This document shows, piece by piece, positions 15,030-21,652 of a stretch of DNA of 29,433 nt. This DNA comes from a virus. The DNA is taken from IMG/VR virus record IMGVR_UViG_3300008050_008111, positions 1 through 29,433 of that record; one strand, written 5' to 3'. Positions within the stretch are counted from its first letter, which is position 1, and each line of letters starts with the position of its first letter. The position numbers and the translations under genes were made by a program. The notes under the pieces are model-generated. The model saw only the letters and a program-made list of their open reading frames with translations, searched no databases and was not told the origin of the DNA.

Positions 15030-15845
15030 TCACACACAGTGGTTTGTTTTATAGTATTCACACAAGCCAAACTTACCATGGCAAGAAAGCTTGTTTTTTA
15101 TGTAATTCTTATTGTTGATATTATAAAGGGATTTATTCAATAATTTAAGGGCATTCCCAATTTTTTTATCTCCATTAGATACTTTAAAGATCTCAACGTT
15201 TTCTTTTTTAGCAGTTCTTTTGAGAAGAGCAAAATGAGTTAGTACTTCCCCATATTCTTTATTATGTTTATTACACCAAAAATGCTTATATAATGTAAGC
15301 TGATATGTTGTCATTTTATCTGTTTTGCGACGTGTATCCCAACCCCAACCGCAAGTCTTCCAATCAATAATATGATATTTTTTATCTTCTGGAGTATAAA
15401 TGACTAAATCGATAAATCCTTTGAACTGTTGCCCTTGTTCTGGAATATTTTCATATAGTTCTTCTTCTACTTCTACTAATTCGAATTTTCCAAACGTTTT
15501 CTTTAGTGCTGGTATAATAAACTGAATGAGGTGATCGCCTTGGGTTCTCATCGCTTCAATCAAATCAGCCTTTAGTTCTATATCAGGTGTGTCTTGCTTA
15601 AGCTTCGTAAGATTGTTTAGAAACTGTTCTTGGAAATCTAGATGAGGATTATAGTCACGCCAAACGCTCATTGGTTCGTTAGATGCATCGATAGTGACTA
15701 GATTTTCACATATAGTATGCAAAGCAGTACCAAAAGCAGTATGCTCATTGCCTTTGAACTGCCTAATTTTATCAATGTAGTTTAGTTTATGCTTCCATGG
15801 ACAATTTGTCCATTCTTTAAGTTCTGAAAACGATATATGAGCCAT
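15030..15845 (-). CDS. PD-(D/E)XK nuclease, RecB/Cas4-like, possible Fe-S cluster
   Basis: A 271-residue nuclease. ISFSELKEWTNCPWKHKLNYI is the usual opening of RecB/AddB/Cas4-type nucleases, followed by FGTALHTICEN (H43), VEVEEEL, FKGFIDLVIY (D146), HIIDWKT (D161, K163) and YQLTLYKHFW (motif with Q182). Cys15 near the N-terminus and Cys255, Cys262 and Cys270 near the C-terminus match in layout the one-plus-three cysteines that hold a 4Fe-4S cluster in AddB and Cas4. Expected activity is DNA exonuclease, useful for host DNA breakdown or recombination. It starts with GAGGAATA before ATG and overlaps the upstream stop as TAATG. No Cas genes are present, so it is not a CRISPR protein here. Confidence 0.88.
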   Translation of the reverse strand: MAHISFSELKEWTNCPWKHKLNYIDKIRQFKGNEHTAFGTALHTICENLVTIDASNEPMSVWRDYNPHLDFQEQFLNNLTKLKQDTPDIELKADLIEAMRTQGDHLIQFIIPALKKTFGKFELVEVEEELYENIPEQGQQFKGFIDLVIYTPEDKKYHIIDWKTCGWGWDTRRKTDKMTTYQLTLYKHFWCNKHNKEYGEVLTHFALLKRTAKKENVEIFKVSNGDKKIGNALKLLNKSLYNINNKNYIKNKLSCHGKFGLCEYYKTNHCV

Positions 15846-16222
15846 TATTCCTCTGTTGCAACACTCTTTGCTGTTCGTTTTGACTTAGAAGTTATATTTT
15901 TGGTTTTCTTCGTAGTCTTCGTAGTGGCTTTCGCTCCTAGATCCTTTGAAATTACAACTTCAGCAATAGTTTCTGTTTTTACAGGAGTCTCCACTACATG
16001 TCCAACCTTTGAAAATACAAAGGTGCCGATATGACTACCTTTGTGCTTAGCTAGTTTTTTTGGTCCACTAATTAGCGTATAACCTTCTATATCATACTTT
16101 TCTTTTATGATATCACAAAGTTCGTCTGTGTGATAGACTTTATATTCTCCACGGCGGCGGCGGTTGCCAAGATCCACAGTGATATTCTTAATGCCGTCTT
16201 CTTCTTGCATGGTAATGTTCAT
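15845..16222 (-). CDS. Unrecognised small basic-tailed protein
   Basis: A 125-residue protein with no family I recognise. The first about 85 residues look folded (NITVDLGNRRRRGEYKVYH, EGYTLISGPKKLAKHKGSH), and the last 35 are rich in Lys, Thr and Ser (KATTKTTKKTKN, then KSKRTAKS), resembling a disordered nucleic-acid binding tail. It lies between the nuclease and a metallopeptidase gene, with a TAATG junction to the nuclease, which hints at a DNA- or RNA-associated role. The start at 16222 has a GGAACAATAAAA leader; a second in-frame ATG lies four codons later. Confidence 0.7.
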   Translation of the reverse strand: MNITMQEEDGIKNITVDLGNRRRRGEYKVYHTDELCDIIKEKYDIEGYTLISGPKKLAKHKGSHIGTFVFSKVGHVVETPVKTETIAEVVISKDLGAKATTKTTKKTKNITSKSKRTAKSVATEE

Positions 16223-16224
16223 TT

Positions 16225-16902
16225 TTATTGTTCCTTGTCTTCTAAGACATGATATATTTTGTTACATAGCACCGGACTCAAATCCTTAAGTCTTTCTCTA
16301 TCTCCTAATAAATAGTTTTCAAAACCGTTTGCCCAATATTCTCTAAGAGAGGTAATGGCATATGGAGAATAGAAAAGCCCCGATGATATAGCTCTCAATT
16401 TGTCATAGCCGACGTCGTGATATAAATAATCATCAAACTTAGCATTATATTCTGCATTGTTATAGTTTAATATATTTATATTTTTATTGTCAACAAGATA
16501 ATAAAGAGATCTTCGTTTAGCTAAAAATTCTCTTTCTAATCCTTCATCTCCATAGATCAGATCTTGATACTCTTTTTCGAAAGAATGCGCGATTTCATGT
16601 ACAATATCATCTAATAGGTCTTTTGCGTCATCTTGTATTGGCGATATGTATATTGCGCCGTCTTTATACATCGCATTAAAACTTCTGCCCGTTCTATTAA
16701 AGCTTTTTAAATTTGCCACATAAATAACATCGATATTGTTCAGTAGTCGTGATGGCACTAATGATTCTACTTTAGCTATTACGCTAGCGAAATCAATATT
16801 ATTAGTAAAAGGCTGCAATGCCTGTACCGGAACTGAATGTAGATATAAATCTTTCTTTATGTCGGGCTGTTTACTTAAAGCTTTTTTAATATATTCTAGC
16901 AT
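16225..16902 (-). CDS. Gluzincin-type zinc metallopeptidase, anthrax-lethal-factor-like
   Basis: A 225-residue protein with LLDDIVHEIAHSFEKEY, giving the zinc motif HEIAH at 102-106. The segment SLREYWANGFENYLLGD near 186-201 resembles the third-ligand helix of lethal-factor-type peptidases (E-x-x-A-x-x-F-x-x-Y), with E188 the likely ligand. No signal peptide is present, so it would act inside the infected cell. The substrate is unknown. It follows a 90-residue unknown gene directly (stop TAA then ATG), without a clear ribosome site, so coupling is likely. Similarity is to motif order rather than full length, so the family name is tentative. Confidence 0.7.
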   Translation of the reverse strand: MLEYIKKALSKQPDIKKDLYLHSVPVQALQPFTNNIDFASVIAKVESLVPSRLLNNIDVIYVANLKSFNRTGRSFNAMYKDGAIYISPIQDDAKDLLDDIVHEIAHSFEKEYQDLIYGDEGLEREFLAKRRSLYYLVDNKNINILNYNNAEYNAKFDDYLYHDVGYDKLRAISSGLFYSPYAITSLREYWANGFENYLLGDRERLKDLSPVLCNKIYHVLEDKEQ

Positions 16903-17175
16903 TTACTTAGATAATTGCTTATCAGTCTTTGTATTATTTTCCATAGCGTCGATATCCGTCATAGCTTGTTGATATCCTCGAATAAAATTTTCTTCTGCCA
17001 CAACCAGTAAAAGTTCTGGAAATTCTTCTGCTAATGTGCCTAATGCCATTTCTACAGTCACTTCATCGTTCTCTGGTTGAAGCTTCTCACCAACATAGCT
17101 AACAAGAAGCTTCTTCAACCCACTATCATCAGTTACAACTTTGAATAGATCGGGGTTTTCGTTTTCAATACTCAT
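16903..17175 (-). CDS. Unrecognised small acidic helical protein
   Basis: A 90-residue acidic protein that I cannot name. The central part (EVTVEMALGTLAEEFPELL followed by VVAEENFIRGYQQAMTDID) looks like two amphipathic helices and resembles short conserved phage proteins near phoH, although I cannot confirm this. The C-terminal MENNTKTDKQLSK is probably disordered. A clear ribosome site, AGGAGAATAAATT, precedes the ATG. It lies downstream of the PhoH gene with a 45-bp gap and directly abuts the metallopeptidase gene. Confidence 0.7.
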   Translation of the reverse strand: MSIENENPDLFKVVTDDSGLKKLLVSYVGEKLQPENDEVTVEMALGTLAEEFPELLLVVAEENFIRGYQQAMTDIDAMENNTKTDKQLSK

Positions 17176-17220
17176 AATTTATTCTCCTATAAGTACATAA
17201 TAACACAATTTTTTTTTATA

Positions 17221-18534
17221 TTAAAGTATTTTCGATGCTAGAGTTGCGACTTTAGATCTCTCACCTTTTATCAAGGTAATGTGTCCTGATATGTCGTGAT
17301 CTTTGAATTTTTCTACTGCATGAGCCAAACCATTGGAGGTTTCATCCAAATAAACATTATCAATCTGCTCAATATCTCCAGTTAAAATAATTTTTGTATT
17401 CTCGCCAACTCTTGTGATGATGGTTTTTAGTTCGTGGGCTGTTAGATTTTGTGCCTCGTCGACAATGATGTAGGCATTAGATATAGAACGTCCACGGATG
17501 TATGTGAGAGCTTCTACTTCTATAACCCCATTTTGCATAAACATCTCCAATGCTACTTTGTCATTTCCCATGAGAAACTGCAGGTTGTCTTGGATTGGAG
17601 CAACCCAAGGAGCCATTTTTTCTTCCATTGTCCCCGGCAAGAAGCCAATATCTCTACCCATCGGCTGGATTGGGCGCGAAATCACTAGTCTTTTGTATTC
17701 TTCTGTTTCTGTTACCTGATGTAGTCCTGCTGCTATAGCCAATAACGTTTTGCCACAGCCTGCTTTGCCAACAAGAGTAACCACATCAATATCTTTGTCT
17801 TGCAGCAGTTCTAGAGCGAAAACTTGCTCTTTATTCCTTGGTTTTACACCCCATAACCCTTGTTTGTGTTGCCCATTTATTCGCTTGAGGGGTTTCATAT
17901 AAGAAAAGAACCTAGCTAATGCTGTTTTCTTCTCATTTTGATTAGATACTAATAAAATAAACTGGTTAGGGCATAGTTTTAGATCGCTCTCTTCGATATA
18001 TATTTCTTCGCCAGCATAAAATCTATCTATCACTGGTTCATCTACTAAATGGTTTATGAACCCTGTATACATATGGCTTGTGTCAGTAACTATTTGATTT
18101 GATTGGAAATCTTCTGAAAGTAGACCCAATGCATCGCATTTCACTCGCATATTTATATCACGAGTTACTACAATGACTTTTCGTTTAAGATGCTCATCTT
18201 TCTGATTGAGAGCAACGCCAATAATCTCATTATCTGGTATCGATAGATCTAGATCTTCAGGTATGTTATCTTTTTTGCAAAGCTTTACGCTTATAATACC
18301 TTTACCGGCGCCTAATCGTATACCCTTATAAAGACTACCTTTTTCGCGGAGTGCGTCAAGCTTGCGGATAGTTTCTCTGGCGTTAACGCCGACGCTATCT
18401 TGCCTTTTCTTATGATTATCTATTTCTTCCAGCACTTTCAAAGGTAAGATAATGTCATTGTTGCTGAAAGCTGTGATGCAACTAGCGTCGGTTAAGCAAA
18501 CACTAGTATCTAAAACATATATTTTTTTAGCCAT
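17221..18534 (-). CDS. phoH: PIN-PhoH ATPase (PhoH2-type)
   Basis: A 437-residue fusion of a PIN ribonuclease domain and a PhoH P-loop ATPase. The PIN part shows YVLDTSVCL (D9), LKVLEEIDNHK, NEIIGVAL (E103) and VVTRDINMR (D126), the expected acidic metal ligands. The PhoH part has GKAGCGKT (256-263, Walker A), VISRPIQPMGRDIGFLPG, YIIVDEAQNL (Walker B, DEAQ at 359-362) and ILTGDIEQID. PhoH2 proteins are RNA-unwinding, RNA-cleaving enzymes; phoH genes are common in marine phages, though the PIN fusion is less often noted there. It starts this minus-strand block next to the divergent region at 18535-18678. The ATG at 18534 has only a weak GGT upstream. Confidence 0.95.
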   Translation of the reverse strand: MAKKIYVLDTSVCLTDASCITAFSNNDIILPLKVLEEIDNHKKRQDSVGVNARETIRKLDALREKGSLYKGIRLGAGKGIISVKLCKKDNIPEDLDLSIPDNEIIGVALNQKDEHLKRKVIVVTRDINMRVKCDALGLLSEDFQSNQIVTDTSHMYTGFINHLVDEPVIDRFYAGEEIYIEESDLKLCPNQFILLVSNQNEKKTALARFFSYMKPLKRINGQHKQGLWGVKPRNKEQVFALELLQDKDIDVVTLVGKAGCGKTLLAIAAGLHQVTETEEYKRLVISRPIQPMGRDIGFLPGTMEEKMAPWVAPIQDNLQFLMGNDKVALEMFMQNGVIEVEALTYIRGRSISNAYIIVDEAQNLTAHELKTIITRVGENTKIILTGDIEQIDNVYLDETSNGLAHAVEKFKDHDISGHITLIKGERSKVATLASKIL

Positions 18535-18569
18535 AAATTACCAATCATTCTACGCAGTAACCTGCATAA

Positions 18570-18577
18570 TATAAATA
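18570..18577 (+). promoter_or_regulatory. T4 late-promoter-like TATAAATA
   Basis: An exact TATAAATA, the core of T4 gp55-dependent late promoters, lies in the only divergent intergenic region and points to the plus-strand protease gene. Expected transcription would start around 18584, leaving a leader of about 95 nt. The genome is AT-rich, and the same octamer occurs by chance inside genes elsewhere in the window, so support is modest. A TACTAT hexamer at 18631-18636 is an alternative -10 element, but it lacks a good -35. Confidence 0.3.
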
Positions 18578-18678
18578 GTTTCTCATTTTTTATTTCGGTT
18601 TTGGAGAACAATTGTTTTTATTCCCTTATTTACTATAGAGACTTTATGTGGAACGCCACCCAAAGGAGGGAAACAAAA

Positions 18679-19452
18679 ATGGCTAAAATAATCAACCTAG
18701 TGATGATTATTCTAATGTTGACATCTTGCAGTACTAGTAGTACAAATTTGTCCGTAAGCGAGGTACTTCCAAGAGAAGGATATGTATATATTAAAAAGAT
18801 TGTTATTTTGAGAAAATGTGAAGGCGCCAGTTGTGTTAACGGACGTATAGCCTCCTCTGGTTCTGGTTTCATAGTCAAAACAACTTTCAAAGGTTCTTTT
18901 ATTGTGACAGCTTCTCACGTTTGCGTTTCTAACAGAACAAATCTTTTACCGGGAGTCACAGCAACAGATATGTTACAAGTAGAAACATTAGAAGGCAAGT
19001 TTTACGATGCTACTGTGCTTAGCCATGATCCTGATATTGATGCATGTTTGATGTTTGCTAATAATTTAGTAAATGGCGGTGAAGAAGTAAATTTATCCGA
19101 CACTGCTCCTGTTCCCGGCGATAAAGTCTATAATATTGCTTCTCCATATGGCATCCACTATCCCAATGTAGTGCCTATTTTTGAGGGAAGATATATCGGT
19201 GAAAGAGGACATAAAGGCTTTTATACTTTTGGGGCTGGTCCCGGTTCTAGCGGCTCTATGATATTGAATGAGAATGGAGAACTGATTGGATTGCTGCATT
19301 CTGTGTATCGCCAGATGCACGAAATTGTTGTTTCTGTTGATTATGATTCATTAATGCAGTTTATTCGTCGAGGGCTGATAGAACACTCGACTAGTCATCA
19401 TCGCGAAATGAACGAATGGAATAGGTTTAGTTCAAGTAAAGTTATGTTCTAG
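18679..19452 (+). CDS. Trypsin-like serine protease, predicted lipoprotein
   Basis: The only plus-strand gene. I start at the ATG at 18679, preceded by the strong site AAAGGAGGGAAACAAAA, giving 257 residues; a longer frame from 18601 has no ribosome site. MAKIINLVMIILMLTSC is a lipoprotein signal peptide with lipobox LTSC (lipidated Cys17, +2 Ser). The trypsin-fold triad is visible: TASHVC (H80), DPDIDACLM (D121) and GPGSSGS (S191), plus GSGFIV before the His as in trypsin-like peptidase_2 proteins. It would be anchored in the envelope facing the periplasm or outside. Its end overlaps the convergent 74-residue ORF by 11 bp. Lipidated proteases are rare in phages; a function in envelope modification or superinfection exclusion is a guess. 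Confidence 0.88.
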   Translation: MAKIINLVMIILMLTSCSTSSTNLSVSEVLPREGYVYIKKIVILRKCEGASCVNGRIASSGSGFIVKTTFKGSFIVTASHVCVSNRTNLLPGVTATDMLQVETLEGKFYDATVLSHDPDIDACLMFANNLVNGGEEVNLSDTAPVPGDKVYNIASPYGIHYPNVVPIFEGRYIGERGHKGFYTFGAGPGSSGSMILNENGELIGLLHSVYRQMHEIVVSVDYDSLMQFIRRGLIEHSTSHHREMNEWNRFSSSKVMF

Positions 19453-19666
19453 AAGATCTTTTAGATCTTGCGCCTACAACCGTTTTTGGGGAAATAAAGG
19501 ATATTTTTTTATTTTTATTGTTGACGTCTTGCAATATTAGATATTGATCGGTATTCCAGGCTAGATATTGAATGTCTTCTAGAAGCCAAAGCTTATTATT
19601 ATAATAGACCTTGCCTCCTATATAAACCTTCTTACCTCCAGCATCTAATGTAAATCTACCCGTCAT
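19442..19666 (-). CDS. Unrecognised small protein
   Basis: A 74-residue ORF whose start ATG directly follows the stop of the 66-residue gene upstream (TAAATG). It is rich in beta-forming residues (KKVYIGGKVYYNNKLWLLEDIQ) and has a basic tail (KRSSRT); the first half looks like a small SH3-like barrel, but no family is recognised. The 3' end overlaps the convergent protease gene by 11 bp and contains a 7-bp perfect inverted repeat (19453-19469). It is likely real because of its tight placement and the absence of a competing frame. Confidence 0.6.
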   Translation of the reverse strand: MTGRFTLDAGGKKVYIGGKVYYNNKLWLLEDIQYLAWNTDQYLILQDVNNKNKKISFISPKTVVGARSKRSSRT

Positions 19667-19867
19667 TTACTTCTTCTTTTTCTTGTTATTCTTTTCGACC
19701 GGGCGTTTCCAAACTTTTAGTTTATAAGCGCCGTTTCTTTTCTTTTCTCTTATAAGTTTGATTTTATAAAGATCATACTCGTCACCTAACTCGCTAATCT
19801 TTTTAGTAACTTCTCTGTATTCATCATATATTCCATAAGTTGTCCAAGTTTTAGTATTATCAGTCAT
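19667..19867 (-). CDS. Unrecognised small basic protein
   Basis: A 66-residue protein starting MTDNTKTWTTYGIYDEY and ending in a Lys-rich run. I choose the second of two adjacent ATGs (19867) because GGAG lies 6 nt upstream; the first (19870) is only 3 nt away and overlaps the glutamine synthetase stop as TAATG. The middle (YDLYKIKLIREKKRNGAYKL) could be a beta-hairpin with basic residues, suggesting nucleic-acid binding, but no family is recognised. Confidence 0.65.
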   Translation of the reverse strand: MTDNTKTWTTYGIYDEYREVTKKISELGDEYDLYKIKLIREKKRNGAYKLKVWKRPVEKNNKKKKK

Positions 19868-19869
19868 CA

Positions 19870-20889
19870 TTAACTCCAATTTGTTTCACAAACAGTTTCT
19901 GTAATCAATTTTGTAACCATATAAGGGTCGCAATTTGCATTTGGGCGCCTATCTTCAATATAGCCTTTACCATTTTTCGCAACTTGCCAAGGAATTCTTA
20001 CAGAAGCGCCTCTGTCTGAGATACCCCACTTATATTCCCTATAAGAACAAGTTTCGTGATCACCAGTTAGTCTCTTTTCAATATCTGCGCCATAATTCTT
20101 GATATGGTGGTGCGCTCGTTCTCCTAAAGCCACCGCTGCTCTTTCACAAGCAGCTAAAGAGTTTCTCATTTCTTTTGTTGAAAAATTAGTATGACATCCA
20201 GCGCCATTCCAATCTCCTTCTGCTGGTTTTGGCTCAAAAGAAACAGCCAGTTCGTGTCTTTCTGCAATTCTGTGAAGTAACCAACGAGCAATCCATAATT
20301 GGTCAGAAGCTTCTATAGCGTTAACAGGACCAATCTGGAATTCCCATTGTCCCGGCATTACTTCGGCATTAATGCCTGATATAGTCAATTTTGCTTCCAA
20401 ACAGGCATCTAAATGTTCTTCTACTATTTCTCTACCAATCGCTCTTCCTGACCCAACACTACAATAATATGGACCTTGTGCTGCTGGTTCATATCCATCT
20501 TTCAGACAATAATCTAGCCCATAAGATGTATTGTTCCAGCGATTAACAAAGGTATATTCTTGCTCCATTCCAAACCATACGTCTTCAGATTTATTTTTTT
20601 CATATACTTTGCATAAATCTGCTCTTGTGTTCGATTCGTGAGGTGTCATATCTGTGTTTAGTACCTCACATAACGCTAATTCACCAGACCAACCTCGAAC
20701 TGGATCAGGACAAATATATACTGGGTTTAGAACACAATCAGAATTCGAACCTTCTGCTTGGTTGGTGCTAGAACCATCAAATCCCCAAATTGGTATTTCT
20801 TCGCCTTTGTTTATTATCTTAGTTTTCGATCTCAATTGTGGTGTCGGTTTTGTGCCGTCAACCCAAATATATTCTATCTTGCGATACAT
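19870..20889 (-). CDS. glnA: Type II (GSII) glutamine synthetase
   Basis: A 339-residue enzyme making glutamine from glutamate, ammonia and ATP. It matches the GSII class (plants, animals, some bacteria) rather than the longer GSI of most bacteria. Visible are YIWVDGTKP, IWGFDGSSTNQAEGSNSD, FGMEQEYTFV (E109, E111), VMPGQWEFQIGP (E183), NGAGCHTNFST (H233), GISDRGASVRIP and EDRRPNANCDPY (312-323), all typical metal, ATP and substrate residues, so activity is expected. The true start is the ATG at 20889 with AAGGAG 7-8 nt upstream. A 27-residue longer reading runs into the tmRNA and is rejected. The ATG lies 21 bases past the tmRNA 3' end, so both could share a transcript. Presence in a phage suggests nitrogen metabolism takeover. 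Confidence 0.96.
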   Translation of the reverse strand: MYRKIEYIWVDGTKPTPQLRSKTKIINKGEEIPIWGFDGSSTNQAEGSNSDCVLNPVYICPDPVRGWSGELALCEVLNTDMTPHESNTRADLCKVYEKNKSEDVWFGMEQEYTFVNRWNNTSYGLDYCLKDGYEPAAQGPYYCSVGSGRAIGREIVEEHLDACLEAKLTISGINAEVMPGQWEFQIGPVNAIEASDQLWIARWLLHRIAERHELAVSFEPKPAEGDWNGAGCHTNFSTKEMRNSLAACERAAVALGERAHHHIKNYGADIEKRLTGDHETCSYREYKWGISDRGASVRIPWQVAKNGKGYIEDRRPNANCDPYMVTKLITETVCETNWS

Positions 20890-20910
20890 AATATACTCCT
20901 TTTCTGTATA

Positions 20911-21227
20911 CGGTGGAGATGGCGGGAGTCGAACCCGCGTCCAAAAACTATCAAAAACAACGTCATTCACAAGATTAGTCAGTTATTTGAACTCTGACAA
21001 ACACAAACCCTGCATGCGCGTACCACTTGTTTTGTAAAACTCGAAAAACAAGAAAACTTGCCTAGCTTCTTTAATGAAGTGCTAGAAACTCCAGATTACG
21101 CAGCTAGTGCGTAATCAAACTCAACATTATCGTTGGCGTTTATAAAGGTTTGAGCATTTTTACTGTGTTACTCACACAGTCTTGCACGTTTATTTTATTC
21201 TTCCTCTGTCGAAACCGTTTCATCCCC
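20911..21227 (-). ncRNA. ssrA: Transfer-messenger RNA (one-piece)
   Basis: The 5' end GGGGATGAAACGGTTTCGACAG pairs with the 3' end CATCTCCACC to give the 7-bp acceptor stem with the G3-U wobble that makes tmRNA an alanine acceptor. The T-arm is GCGGG-TTCGACT-CCCGC. Between them are an ACTGTGT/ACACAGT hairpin with a TGAG loop that can pair with CTCA downstream (PK1), the tag ORF, CTAGC/GCTAG and CAAG/CTTG stems, and a GTCAG/CTGAC stem, fitting PK2-PK4. The outer P2 pairing AACGT/ACGTT plus CAAGA/TCTTG is also visible. The encoded 3' end is ACCG, so CCA must be completed after transcription. The first 33 nt overlap the 3' end of the CDS at 21195-21581. Confidence 0.96.
21096..21137 (-). other. 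tmRNA proteolysis-tag reading frame (ANDNVEFDYALAA)
   Basis: Thirteen sense codons from GCC at 21137 to a TAA stop at 21096-21098 encode ANDNVEFDYALAA. The tag begins with the Ala resume codon and the common AND start, and ends in the ALAA degron read by ClpXP-type proteases. TATAAAC directly precedes the resume codon, as in other tmRNAs. The length and the VEFD middle differ from the 10-residue E. coli tag. Confidence 0.93.
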
Positions 21228-21581
21228 ATTCTCAAAGAAGGATTCCGTCTTATATTTCTTAATATAACGATTGAAATCCATATAATCTACTCCAAGGAAC
21301 CTAGCTGCTTCAGATTTGGTCCTTGCTATACTTAGTCCTGTCTTTAGAAGAGCATCTGTGACTGTATGTCTAGTTATTCTCCATAAAGGCATTCCAAAGA
21401 ACTTACCACTAGTATATCTTGTTGCTAATTCTAATTTAATGGCTATTAAGTCTTCTAAAGCTATATTATTAATATTATCTAAAGTACTATTGGTTATTTT
21501 ACCTTCAGTCTTAAGTTTATTAACAATACTATACTTGTCGTATTTAGTAGTTTTTCTTCTTCTTTTAGGTTTCCAAGTCAT
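21195..21581 (-). CDS. Small helix-turn-helix-like protein overlapping the tmRNA
   Basis: A 128-residue protein. The first ten residues are basic (MTWKPKRRRK). Residues 87-110 (ARTKSEAARFLGVDYMDFNRYIKKY) look like a Fis/NtrC-type helix-turn-helix (xxSEAARFLGVxxxxFxRY), so DNA binding is likely. Its final ten codons and stop (GDETVSTEEE) coincide exactly with the first 33 nt of the tmRNA on the same strand. The start ATG at 21581 lacks a clear ribosome site. The 71 bp upstream are very AT-rich and may carry a promoter. I cannot assign a named family. Confidence 0.75.
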   Translation of the reverse strand: MTWKPKRRRKTTKYDKYSIVNKLKTEGKITNSTLDNINNIALEDLIAIKLELATRYTSGKFFGMPLWRITRHTVTDALLKTGLSIARTKSEAARFLGVDYMDFNRYIKKYKTESFFENGDETVSTEEE

Positions 21582-21652
21582 AAGTCTAATTTAAACTATT
21601 CTAGAATATATGATACAATTTTACTATAATTTATATTGTTAATTAAAGAGAT

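Noticed and set aside
16225-18534. Toxin-antitoxin pair (PIN domain plus small neighbour)
   Set aside because: The PIN domain is fused to a complete PhoH ATPase, typical of PhoH2, and the small neighbour shows no antitoxin-like DNA-binding motif.
19453-19469. Perfect 7-bp inverted repeat AAGATCT-TTT-AGATCTT at the convergent gene ends, a possible terminator
   Set aside because: No U-rich tail on either side, low G+C stem, and it encodes the end of the 74-residue ORF; not convincing as a terminator.
20890-20970. 27-residue N-terminal extension of the glutamine synthetase
   Set aside because: It is translated from the tmRNA 3' end; the ATG at 20889 has its own ribosome site and matches the GSII N-terminus.
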